From NCBI GenBank assembly GCA_964352985.1, contig CAYGUK010000020.1, forward strand, positions 1-47,869: DNA of 47,869 nucleotides. Direction: 5' to 3'. Source of the stretch: CAYGUK01 sp964352985. GTDB taxonomy: Bacteria; Pseudomonadota; Gammaproteobacteria; JAHCLG01. Shown piece by piece: positions 21,701 through 28,041 of this stretch. Position numbers and translations under genes: made by a program. The notes below the pieces were generated by a model that did no database searches, was not told the DNA's origin, and saw only the letters and a list, made by a program, of their open reading frames with translations. Every line of letters begins with the position of its first letter. Position 1 is the first letter of the stretch.

Positions 21701-24537
21701 GAATTAAGATATTTCTGCTCAAAAATACAATAGTCACCATAATTTAATTTAACTTGATTAGATTTAGATTGTTTAGTATTAATATAATTATTATAACTCT
21801 CTTGTAATTGTTGATAAATAACAGATAGAGACCAACCATCGGCAATGATATGATGATGAATAAAAGAAAAAACAAATTCATCTTTATGTTTTATCTTATA
21901 TAAATTGAATTTATATAAATACCCTTTTTTAAAATCAAAACCTTGTTCAATATTAAATTTTACATGATCTTTAATTTTGTCTTCATTTAAATGTTTAATT
22001 ATAAATTTTATCGGCTGAGGCCGTTGTTTAAGTTGATAATATGAATTATCTTTTTCAATAAAAGCATAACTAAACACATCATGACGCTCGAGTAACTGAT
22101 TAACTGCAAACTCTAATGCTTCACAGTTTAAATTTCCACTTAAGCGAAAACATTGTGAAATAATATAAGCTTTACGAGTAAACGCATCATATTGATCTAA
22201 AAAATAAAAACGTAGCTGTTGTTTTGACATGGGATAATATTGACAATCTTCAATATGTTTTATTTCTTCATTATATTGTGAACGCATTGACAGCATGTTT
22301 TCAAATTGGATTGCTTGCTCTGCAATGGTTTTATATTTAAAAATAAATGATAAAGAAAAACTTTTAATATTATATTTCTTACAAACAATATTAATTTTCA
22401 TTAATAGATTAGTTGCTTTTAATGAATCACCACCTAACACATAAAAATCCGTAAAAATTCCGATTGGTGATTTATTAAATATTTCTGTCCAACAATCATG
22501 TAATATTTTTTCTAAATCATTTCTAGGTGTCGATTTATTTTCAAATGAGTTCGTTATGTATGTAGAAAGTGCTAAACGATCAACTTTATCATTATTAGTA
22601 AGTGGGTATTCATCAATAGAAATAATTTGAACTGGAATCATATAAGGTGGCAATTGTTTTTTTAAGAACTCTTTTAATTCAAATTCAATATCGTAAGAAA
22701 TAGTATCATCAACAATAACAAAGGAAATTAATTGCTGTTTACCTTGGTCAATAAAAATAGTCACAGAATCCTTTACGTAAGAAATTTCCCTGAGATTGTT
22801 ATCAATTGAAAATAATTCTACACGATGCCCTGCAATTTTTACTTGAAAATCATTGCGACCAATAAACTCCAAACAACCATTCTCTTGGATTCTGACCAAA
22901 TCATTTGTTTTATATGCTCGACATATATTTTTTTCATTATTCAAAAATATAAATTTTTCATGAGTTAACTCAATTTGATTTAAATATCCTCGAGCAACAC
23001 CTTCTCCACTAATATAGAGCTCTCCGATCTCATTAGCAGGGACTGGTACTAAATCCTCATCTAAAACATGGACTGTAACATTTTGGATAGGATAGCCAAT
23101 ATATTTATTTTCGTTTGCATGTTGTAAAGTATAATGGGTTGCAGAAACACAACATTCAGTTGGACCATAAGCATTTATTAATTTTTTTGTTTTGCTGTAT
23201 ACTTCGACTAATTCTCTCGCAGGTGACTCCGCGCCTAATTCAATTACTTTAACGGTAGGAATATCTTCTGATTTTACCATTTGTAACACATTTGGTACTA
23301 AAGAAAGTGTCGTTATCTTATATTTGTTTATATAATCGATTAAGGCGGTTGTGTCTTGTAAATATTGTTTAGGTAAAATAAACAATTCCGCATCTGAACA
23401 GATAGTTGGAAATATTAATCCCACACTTGCATCAAAAGTAATTCGTGTGAACAATAAGACTCGCGAATCGTTATCAAGCGATAATGTTTTAATTTGAGAT
23501 TCAATTAAGTTGACGACAGAGTGATGTTCAATCATAACACCTTTTGGTCGACCTGTTGTCCCAGAAGTATAAATCACATAAGCCAGATCCGATGATTGAC
23601 ATGTAACATTTAAATTTGATGTATCTTCAGTAGTATAGTCATACTCATCTAAGTTTATACAAACTATATTTTTCCCAGTGGGGATTTGTTTAATATTTTC
23701 GGCCAAATGTGATTGTGTAATCATGATTTTACAATCTATATCATTCAGAATATATTCCACTCTATCTGAAGGATAATTGGGATCAACCGGCACATATGCA
23801 GCTCCAGCTTTTAAAATTCCTAGAATCCCAACTAATAAATTTATTGATCGATTTACACTTATGGGTATCAATGTTCCTGGCATTAATTCTTTTTGATAAT
23901 GACGTTGAAATTGTGAACGAATGTGTCGAGCAAGTTGATTGGATTTTTTATTTAACGCATTAAAACTTAAGTTATCTTCATTATAAGTAACTGCTATTTC
24001 ATCAGAACGGTTTAATACATTGGCTTCAAATAATTGATGAATTGTCAAACTTGAGATATCGTTTACGTTGGTATTGTTATTTACATTTTGTTTCTCAGAA
24101 AATTTAAATTCAGATTCTTTTAATGCAATATCATAGATTTGATGAAAATTTTCTAGTCGTGATAATGAAATTAATATTTCTTCAAACGAGTCTTGTATAG
24201 AATCCTGATCGCCATCAAACTCAGCCAACACATAAGATTTTTGATTAAAAAAAACATTCCAGCTTAGTTGTTTTTTATTATCGTAGTTAAGATATAAAAT
24301 AAGTAAAGGTGATTTATCAAGCCAGTTTGTTATTTTTTCATCAAATACGATTACACATACTTCATCTAGAGAGCTAATATTTGAATTGAGTAATATGTCA
24401 TTTAATTTGCAATATGTTTGTATTTGAGAATTATCAGTAATAATATTTAATAAATCATGGTCGAGCTGTCTAGAAAAATCTAAGCAATTTATAATATAAT
24501 CATTATTACCTTGAATAAGTAATTTTAACTGTTTCAT
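12736..24537 (-). CDS. Non-ribosomal peptide synthetase, initiating: (FT-like)-A-T-(C-A-T)x3
   Basis: This 3933-aa enzyme would carry modules 1-4. Residues ~1-160 look like a shortened formyltransferase-like domain without its catalytic motif. Module 1 A domain has YTSGTTGRPKG near 322, carrier LGGDSLKA near 700. Module 2: C (HHHIIADGWS near 893), A (FTSGSTGQPKG near 1368), carrier IGGDSILS near 1758. Module 3: C (HHAIEDGWS near 1972, starting LQQGML), A (YTSGTTGKPKG near 2436), carrier LGGNSILG near 2826. Module 4: C (HHIAFDAWSS near 3009), A (YTSGTTGQPKG near 3493), carrier SGGHSLLV near 3872. There is no C domain before module 1, so it is the starter. By-eye codes are DAGSILAVSK, DACDKGTIEK, DVCDIGGIYK and DAPLEGLVCK. 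All four A domains keep the A10 lysine. The acidic tail (SAEDSEVADVETFEI) is a likely partner for the docking domain of the next enzyme. Its ATG overlaps the oxygenase stop (TAATG), so the two are coupled. Confidence 0.95.
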   Translation of the reverse strand: MKQLKLLIQGNNDYIINCLDFSRQLDHDLLNIITDNSQIQTYCKLNDILLNSNISSLDEVCVIVFDEKITNWLDKSPLLILYLNYDNKKQLSWNVFFNQKSYVLAEFDGDQDSIQDSFEEILISLSRLENFHQIYDIALKESEFKFSEKQNVNNNTNVNDISSLTIHQLFEANVLNRSDEIAVTYNEDNLSFNALNKKSNQLARHIRSQFQRHYQKELMPGTLIPISVNRSINLLVGILGILKAGAAYVPVDPNYPSDRVEYILNDIDCKIMITQSHLAENIKQIPTGKNIVCINLDEYDYTTEDTSNLNVTCQSSDLAYVIYTSGTTGRPKGVMIEHHSVVNLIESQIKTLSLDNDSRVLLFTRITFDASVGLIFPTICSDAELFILPKQYLQDTTALIDYINKYKITTLSLVPNVLQMVKSEDIPTVKVIELGAESPARELVEVYSKTKKLINAYGPTECCVSATHYTLQHANENKYIGYPIQNVTVHVLDEDLVPVPANEIGELYISGEGVARGYLNQIELTHEKFIFLNNEKNICRAYKTNDLVRIQENGCLEFIGRNDFQVKIAGHRVELFSIDNNLREISYVKDSVTIFIDQGKQQLISFVIVDDTISYDIEFELKEFLKKQLPPYMIPVQIISIDEYPLTNNDKVDRLALSTYITNSFENKSTPRNDLEKILHDCWTEIFNKSPIGIFTDFYVLGGDSLKATNLLMKINIVCKKYNIKSFSLSFIFKYKTIAEQAIQFENMLSMRSQYNEEIKHIEDCQYYPMSKQQLRFYFLDQYDAFTRKAYIISQCFRLSGNLNCEALEFAVNQLLERHDVFSYAFIEKDNSYYQLKQRPQPIKFIIKHLNEDKIKDHVKFNIEQGFDFKKGYLYKFNLYKIKHKDEFVFSFIHHHIIADGWSLSVIYQQLQESYNNYINTKQSKSNQVKLNYGDYCIFEQKYLNSKRYQEDKLFWSSALENVIPLDLPAKHAVNTTNSGGQYTYTLNTFCHQRILKFSQEKGMNLFPLLYASLAYTLHRYCNQTDIVLGAVVSNRHNESQKNIIGPLINTIPLRIKIDDDDLCEDLLKKADKICLNAFEHQDFPLDDIVKLSNEDIARGEQSLINVLIILQNKFQGGLDFKLSDLNISPFDIEHHINETDLVFDIYQSQDDINISLQYADNKFTEQFVMTLLTCYENVLMQMTSDGLTKVSNINLIPEKQAQYIREYLNKTEKDIPKDNLGYLFKKIVGQYPNKLAVSDNLNKLSYLELDEKSNQLANFIESQIGAGINKKIAICLKRDTNLIIAILAIVKTGAAYLPIDPDYPDARIKYILQSANPDLILTNSWFSNIFKKDMIENVCLDTCHYQNHSIQYEIKNNITDPLAYIIFTSGSTGQPKGVLMAHRGIINLVTSYIDAFKITSSDRFSQIASFSFDAFGCEMWPALLSGASLHIAAKEQVLNIEYLIEWISKEKLTICDFPTQLAEILFTKKWSSTHQLRILKVGGEQLKSLPNNDLGFDVINTYGPTETCIESLFTTIYQNGKVCYDNNSQIPIGYPHLNTKVYVLSKNLQICPIGVIGELYISGLGLAEGYLNDEKLTKERFIDNPFVNGQQKQNGYHRLYKTGDLVRYTENGAIDYVGRVDDQVKIRGFRIEPNEVANVILTFNEIQQVVVIAKKDQYGHNYLAAYFTSKNNISISALKVFLENKVPDYMIPKAFLQITEIPLTVNNKVDYQSLPEIGVLKTNEVIGPSNKIELELCEIWERVLGLKKISVLDNFFNIGGDSILSIRIVSQIKELGYQISVKDIFSKKNIRKIAEDLMPIQDNGVTQDKYIAFSLSAETERNELLETQQFNGDLTLIDLYPASLLQQGMLLESERSNGSKYQSVVIYKINRIFDEGKFKQCWQKLINRHELLRVSFHQSALNGYNLALHQSLNINNKYSHEYCEQVTAAYQQYVLSQQDKRFIDMTIPGLFFLHVVQSKNQEGSFFIYLSIHHAIEDGWSTASLFSEFTALYLNENINETAFNYHYAEYIAAEKRAIENNKNKEFWQRYLQAYEFEKLSLGSISSKKGDNYFCRQEKALGNDLIEKITSFAKQLGVPVDTVYLAAYFALLARFDKQDVLVGLVCNNRPEILTGDKLFGLFLNTIPLRLKVNFNELASEFISKVQTEKEKIQDHKIYPSNQIQLDLKQDKLFQCGFNYVHFHVANKYLEEDVMAFLGGVTKASIPLFLEIVRTNKETNVVFAVNHSLISPQIIPLLYDYYFNYLEMLVSSGRVMSTVKADELFYAEKQLPLLSEEQIGNTIVSHFKTQAKKFSDKIAVYYNNEKITYAELDKKSDQLAQYLINQYQEKTGLSMQKEMLIPICLKRSINTVIALLAVLKTGAAYLPLDENYPEERIRYILKNADARMLITQTNLAKRFIDTSDTTLSIINIDQISYQSIDKLQTDNRLSDTDLAYVIYTSGTTGKPKGVMVEHHSVINIVESYQENFQINSTDKLSQIVSFAFDVYGCEIWPALLSGASLHIANQETILNINLLLEWIKKEKVTVVDFPTQLGEILFKVKWPDDHAVRLVIIGGEQSTYLPKHKETYEIINGYGPTEACIYASFSSVYKNQTACYQNDDIPIGRAHKNIRLYVLNESCDLCPAGVAGELYITGDCLARGYFKSIELTREKFIENPFVNWSKNIKSNKLYKTGDIVRWRFDGQLEYLGRTDSQIKIRGFRVDIKEIEAALMRHAKVMQAYVTSFKQEKQTHIIAYYLLAEPISNEELVDYTKTFLPEYMLPSLLIAVDKFPITAHGKIDAKALPKPEIEKLTANSVLPQTPIQQKCAQIWSELLGLKSIGITDDFFKLGGNSILGIQVCHRMSKLFNKNIVISSLFEQKTIQKMCELMQDVKASDYDIKVTVDTKYPVLSFAQERLWFIEQYEENCDAYHIPFLFKINNTLDITCLKDSLKLLVTRHHVLRTLIKVNNNGVLYQSVEENSLDISHDFLTSLNFKQSLQQAITAKFNLAKEFPIRINLFQLDNDDKYLLINIHHIAFDAWSSKIFFKELNDIYHYKRVGQNPHLPAIDAEYLDYASWQRKFLMNMNLDKQINYWQQKLMACPPINLATDKARPAIFDYQGYVVKLMLPKQLSQLLIDFSAKNGVTLFTLLISGLYITLYKYTGQTDLTIGSPLSNRNHHQLENIIGFFVNMVALRNQLNKKQFFKDFIKQAHQTLHEAQMNQDLPFEKLLSVLDITRDQSRHPLFQIIFGIEDAFISEDVSLYNDLQYCIEDEYYNPAKFDLSIFFKKVGLNLELNITYATSLFTETSMNLFAERYLKILEQVISRPESSLESYQLINTLTETQKINEFSFGENKLLGNLTCDELFCQQAALQPEKIALVYQDKSLSYNQLVIKITQLSSYLNHYYSTKLAIKLSPNTLIGVCVERGLEMVISIMAILQAGAAYVPIDPKIPENRIKYMVCDSQLELLITDDMTFNTIHNLKLDCEILNFHRISFSDIPDKTTNSNKSQTDLAYAIYTSGTTGQPKGVLLKHQGITNLISFYQETIQLDKNDIRLQFSSLNFDASIPDILVSLALGATIHIADENIRLSAPALHAYMKQHKITSTLLPPAILRLLPQVPLPDLRKLEFGGETLDKNAFQYWATQTQLINLYGPTEITVCATYHFVEQKNDSPTFIGKPLPGVKLYVLDEDLHQVPIGIRGELYISGKGLAQGYLNNQELTSSRFIPNPFLDSNEKMYKTGDLVKWHDNGILEYLGRNDQQIKLNGYRIELSEIEQTLMEHEKIAQVCVILIEEGVSPYLAAYYVMEENQQLLDEDDYYQFLTDRLPFYMVPKAYKKLISIPIAIQGKVDRQQLPKIDIAENNNNIEPKTPVEITLAKIWCELLNIEKVGLNNNFFKSGGHSLLVTQLVIKIEQAFSYSFTIKEIFNHPILVEQANLISLMLSAEDSEVADVETFEI

Positions 24538-25475
24538 TATAACATTTCACTGTGCTCAAGTGTTTCTTTTGTAAGTTTATGTTCTAACACACCTGTTCTA
24601 GCTAAGAACGAAGTAATATTTTTAACCATAGGATGATGTTGACCAATTTCAAAACCATCAAAGGTATCGTTAATAATTTGATCTGCTTCTTCATTAGAAA
24701 AGTTGAGATTAGTTAAGATACGTTTATCAAACGCCTTGATCACATCAGTCCCTAAATATTCACTAATAAAATAAGGCAGTATATTTCCGATATGATTTTT
24801 AGTCTCAGCATCAATCTCACCCCATAGCTTCTCAAGAACACGAGCAAAATAGCCAGAATGCCTTCCTTCATCGGCTAAATGATCTTTCATAATCTGTTGG
24901 AAATAAAGATTAACTTCACCATTATCCTTCATCGTCACAATTTCTTTTGTTAATGTGTTTTCTGCAATACAAACAGCAATTAAATCAAAACAATCATGAA
25001 ATATTTCAGGTAATTGAATTTTTGTTTTTCTTATTGCTTTAGATAATTCTATTTCCTCTGGCAACTTAAGGGGTTCTACATTTGTATAATCCATGATTTG
25101 TTTTAGGCAGTCCATTGCAACATAAGCATGATAAGCTTCATCTACAATCACAGTTAAAGCATTTATGCGATAATGATAATCAAAATATATTGGTAATCGA
25201 TTAGATGAGATCTTTAAAGCTGCTTGGTTAACCAACTCAGTTTCAGTCACGGCAATATCATTTGAATATTTATAAAGAGATTGTATTAATATAAATTCTT
25301 TTGCGGGTTCACCCAGCTCTATAACTTTAGGATGCATGCAGATTGGTTGTTTATCAACTGGAAAAAAATACCCTTCAATTTGATTAGCAACCAGATTTCG
25401 GTGTGGTCTTGTTCGAATCGTTGAAAATCTTTCCCATTTTTTTTGGTATTCAATAATATTTTTATCAGTATACAT
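24537..25475 (-). CDS. AurF/CmlI-like diiron oxygenase, first gene of the NRPS operon
   Basis: The 312-aa all-helical protein carries the metal-ligand pattern of the AurF (p-aminobenzoate N-oxygenase) family. A Glu in TETELVNQAAL is followed by ExxH in IVDEAYHAYVA, a Glu in IAENTLTKEI, and HxxxExxH in KDHLADEGRHSGYF. All seven expected ligands seem present, so it is probably active. Known members oxidise amines (aryl-amine to hydroxylamine or nitro) on free substrates or on carrier-bound intermediates. Here it likely makes a building block or tailors the peptide. The substrate is unknown. The start has a good ribosome site (AAAGG, 7 bases upstream). Its stop overlaps the start of the NRPS gene. 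Confidence 0.85.
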   Translation of the reverse strand: MYTDKNIIEYQKKWERFSTIRTRPHRNLVANQIEGYFFPVDKQPICMHPKVIELGEPAKEFILIQSLYKYSNDIAVTETELVNQAALKISSNRLPIYFDYHYRINALTVIVDEAYHAYVAMDCLKQIMDYTNVEPLKLPEEIELSKAIRKTKIQLPEIFHDCFDLIAVCIAENTLTKEIVTMKDNGEVNLYFQQIMKDHLADEGRHSGYFARVLEKLWGEIDAETKNHIGNILPYFISEYLGTDVIKAFDKRILTNLNFSNEEADQIINDTFDGFEIGQHHPMVKNITSFLARTGVLEHKLTKETLEHSEML

Positions 25476-25668
25476 TCACATACCTTTTATTTTTATCAAA
25501 TTTTTGTAGTATCTCAAAATTAATAATATTCTATGTCTAAGCATTGTAACACATAAATTTTTTTTATTTCATCAAAAAAAATCAAGTGCAACAAACTGAA
25601 AATATGATGTTTTTTTTATATAATCAAATCATTATTAAGAAATTATGTCTTGCTTTATATTAATAAAT
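25476..25668 (-). promoter_or_regulatory. AT-rich promoter region of the NRPS operon
   Basis: This 193-base gap separates rsmB (same strand, upstream) from the oxygenase gene and is the only space for the operon's promoter. It is extremely AT-rich, with several A/T runs of eight. The best -10 candidate is TACAAT on the minus strand (25543-25548), which would give a leader of about 65 bases. No convincing -35 lies at 16-18 bases, which may mean an activator is needed. No strong terminator hairpin for rsmB is visible. Confidence 0.35.
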
Positions 25669-26961
25669 TCATTCTGATTTTTTTAAAAGCGCGTAATAAA
25701 AGCCATCATGCGTAAAACTTGTTTGAAGCTGCCAACCAAAAAATCCTTTTTGAACATTCAGTAATGCTTTATTAATGTTATTAGGTAAATGAGGTATTGC
25801 TGTTATTGACGAATTCTTTTTAACAAATTGCATTATTATAGCATCATTTTCTTCTTCTAAAACTGAGCATGTTACATATAAACACACTCCGCCCGGTTTT
25901 AATACCCTCAATATTTTCTCTAATAATTGTACCTGAAGTTCAGCTAAGTGTTTGATATCGCTTTCTTGTCGTAAAATTTTAATATCAGGATGTCGTCTAA
26001 TCACGCCTGTTGCGGAACAGGGCGCATCTAATAAAATCGCATCAAATACTTCTCCATCCCACCATGATTCAATATCCATAATATCAGCTGCAATTACATT
26101 TGCATTTAATTGTAAGCGTGATAAATTTTCACGAACTCGTTTTAAACGCTGTTCATTATTATCGACTGCAGTGAGTTTTACATCTGGATTTTTCTCTAAA
26201 ATATGACTGGTTTTTCCACCTGGCGCAGCACAAGCATCTAAAATTTTGCTGTTTTTCTGAACAGGTAACAAATATGCCGCTAATTGCGCAGCCGCATCTT
26301 GAACGCTAAATAAGCCTTCATCAAAACCCGGGATCTCTGTGACTGGCATCGGCTTTTTTAACATGACATGGCAGGGCACTATTGCCTCATCAAAAAATTC
26401 TATATTTTTATCCCGTAGTTTTTTTAAGAAATCATCCCGTGTTGTTTTTCTAAGATTTACTCGTAGACTTAAAGGTGCGGGTCGATTATTTTCATTTAGA
26501 ATATCTTCATCAGATATTTTATTTAATAACCATGTTGGATGTGAAAATGTCGCAGACCGATCAAATTCTAGTAAAATTTTTTCTTTTTGACGCTCGAAAT
26601 TTCGCAATACTGCATTGACTAATGACACCGCCCATTGTTTTTTTAGTTGCTTTACCGCATTCACTGTTTCACTGACAGCAGCATGAGAAGGCACTCGCAT
26701 ATAAAGTAGTTGATATAATCCAATCATTATTGCGACTTCTATAATTTGATTTTTACCGGTAAATGGTTTTTGTAATAATTTATCAATGATAAATTTTAAT
26801 TGCGTATACCACCGACAAACACCAAAGCTCACTTCTTTAAGCCAGGCATTATCTAGCGCAGAATCTCTCGCATATTTTTGCTGTAATTCAGTTAATGATT
26901 TTTTTTTAGTGAGTAACTCATCAATGAGTAAAATAACTTGTAAACGATTATTGATTTTCAA
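25669..26961 (-). CDS. rsmB: 16S rRNA (cytosine-967-C5)-methyltransferase
   Basis: RsmB methylates C967 of 16S rRNA using SAM. An N-terminal NusB-like domain (IGLYQLLYMRVPSHAAVSE) is followed by the methyltransferase domain, with SAM motif ACAAPGGKTSHILE and the two catalytic cysteine motifs DAPCSATGVIRRHPDIK and YVTCSVLEEEN. The open frame extends upstream to 27090, but only the part from 26961 aligns with the family. I choose the TTG at 26961 because AGGG lies about 9 bases upstream, and this gives 430 aa, the usual length. It overlaps the fmt end by 14 bases, so the two are coupled. Confidence 0.92.
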   Translation of the reverse strand: MKINNRLQVILLIDELLTKKKSLTELQQKYARDSALDNAWLKEVSFGVCRWYTQLKFIIDKLLQKPFTGKNQIIEVAIMIGLYQLLYMRVPSHAAVSETVNAVKQLKKQWAVSLVNAVLRNFERQKEKILLEFDRSATFSHPTWLLNKISDEDILNENNRPAPLSLRVNLRKTTRDDFLKKLRDKNIEFFDEAIVPCHVMLKKPMPVTEIPGFDEGLFSVQDAAAQLAAYLLPVQKNSKILDACAAPGGKTSHILEKNPDVKLTAVDNNEQRLKRVRENLSRLQLNANVIAADIMDIESWWDGEVFDAILLDAPCSATGVIRRHPDIKILRQESDIKHLAELQVQLLEKILRVLKPGGVCLYVTCSVLEEENDAIIMQFVKKNSSITAIPHLPNNINKALLNVQKGFFGWQLQTSFTHDGFYYALLKKSE

Positions 26962-27886
26962 ATTGATAACCCTGTTGTAATATTTTTGCTTTACCATTAT
27001 AAATATCGTGACTTGATAGTTTTTTCCCGCCAGGGAATTGCATTTCGTTAATGCGTAACAATCCTTCGCCACAAGCGACATCAACACCATTTTTAGTACA
27101 ATTCAAAATTGTACCTGGCATTTCATCATGCTCGGCATTAAAAATATCTGCTTGATAAATACGGATTGCTTCATGATTGAAATAAGTAAAAGCAACTGGT
27201 GTTGGATTAAATGCCCGAATTTTACAATGAATATCTGTCGCACTTTGTGACCAATTAATAATGGCCTCAGCTTTATTAATTTTTTCTGCGTAAGTAACAA
27301 AGTTTTCATCTTGTAGTGTCGATGTTAACGTGCCTAGCGCAAAATTATCTAAAACGCTAATTAACATTTTAGCGCCTAAATCGGCTAATTTATTTGATAA
27401 CGTTTCGCCGTTATCTGTAATATCAATATCACAATATTCAAGACTATACACAGGTCCCGCATCCAAACGTTGATTCATTGCCATGATCGAAACACCGGTT
27501 CTTTGATCATTATTTAAAATAGCACGTTGCACAGGTGCTGCTCCTCGCCATCTTGGTAATAACGAGGGATGAACATTGATACAGGGCGCAATGTCTAAAA
27601 TAGATTGCGGTAAAAATAATCCATAAGCGACAACAATAATGACATCTGGCTTTAATGCTTTAATATTTTCGGCTTCATTTTTTAACGAAACAGGTTGATA
27701 AATCGGTAACTCATGTGAAACAGCTAACGTTTTAACCTCTGACGCTTTTACTTTACGACCACGTCCAGCTTGTCTATCAGGTTGGGTGTAAACTGCAATA
27801 ATATTATGATGACAAGATAGCAATTCTTCTAATACCTGTTTAGCAAAAAGTGGCGTGCCGGCAAATAAGCAATTTAACTGTTTCAT
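26948..27886 (-). CDS. fmt: Methionyl-tRNA formyltransferase
   Basis: Fmt adds a formyl group from 10-formyl-tetrahydrofolate to initiator Met-tRNA. The 312-aa length is normal. It has the N-terminal LFAGTPLFAKQVLEELL, the catalytic INVHPSLLPRWRGAAPVQ (Asn-His) with Asp in RLDAGPVY, and a C-terminal OB-like domain. The ribosome site GGAGAG lies 5 bases before ATG 27886. It heads an fmt-rsmB operon. The def gene that often precedes fmt is not in the gap before the divergent LysM gene. Confidence 0.96.
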   Translation of the reverse strand: MKQLNCLFAGTPLFAKQVLEELLSCHHNIIAVYTQPDRQAGRGRKVKASEVKTLAVSHELPIYQPVSLKNEAENIKALKPDVIIVVAYGLFLPQSILDIAPCINVHPSLLPRWRGAAPVQRAILNNDQRTGVSIMAMNQRLDAGPVYSLEYCDIDITDNGETLSNKLADLGAKMLISVLDNFALGTLTSTLQDENFVTYAEKINKAEAIINWSQSATDIHCKIRAFNPTPVAFTYFNHEAIRIYQADIFNAEHDEMPGTILNCTKNGVDVACGEGLLRINEMQFPGGKKLSSHDIYNGKAKILQQGYQFENQ

Positions 27887-27912
27887 ATTCTCTCCAGATA
27901 TATAAGAACGCC

Positions 27913-27948
27913 ATTATACATAAAATTTTTCTCGTTTCATTATTATCG
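27913..27948 (-). promoter_or_regulatory. Putative fmt promoter
   Basis: On the minus strand a perfect TATAAT (27913-27918) sits about 27 bases before the fmt ATG. The -35 region at 17-18 bases is poor (AATGAA). This would give a leader of about 20 bases containing the GGAGAG ribosome site. Confidence 0.45.
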
Positions 27949-27982
27949 TTTTTGTCCTATTTAATAACATGTCATAAGTCAG

Positions 27983-28012
27983 ATGACAAACTAGGTTAAG
28001 ATTCGATAAACT
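27983..28012 (+). promoter_or_regulatory. Putative promoter for the LysM gene
   Basis: ATGACA (27983-27988, five of six match to TTGACA) and TAAACT (28007-28012, four of six to TATAAT) are 18 bases apart. The predicted transcript would start near 28019, 20-odd bases before the chosen start codon. It is back-to-back with the fmt promoter. Confidence 0.4.
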
Positions 28013-28041
28013 AAAGCTTCAACGGATTAGGGATGAAAGTA

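Noticed and set aside
25600..25640. Fur-box-like repeat (AATAATGATTTGATTAT) upstream of the NRPS operon, which would suggest a siderophore
   Set aside because: Only one half resembles the Fur consensus, and in such AT-rich DNA this match is expected by chance. No TonB receptor or siderophore reductase is nearby.
26962..27090. Longer N-terminus for rsmB starting at 27090
   Set aside because: It would overlap fmt by 143 bases and adds residues with no counterpart in RsmB. The TTG at 26961 with AGGG upstream gives the family length.
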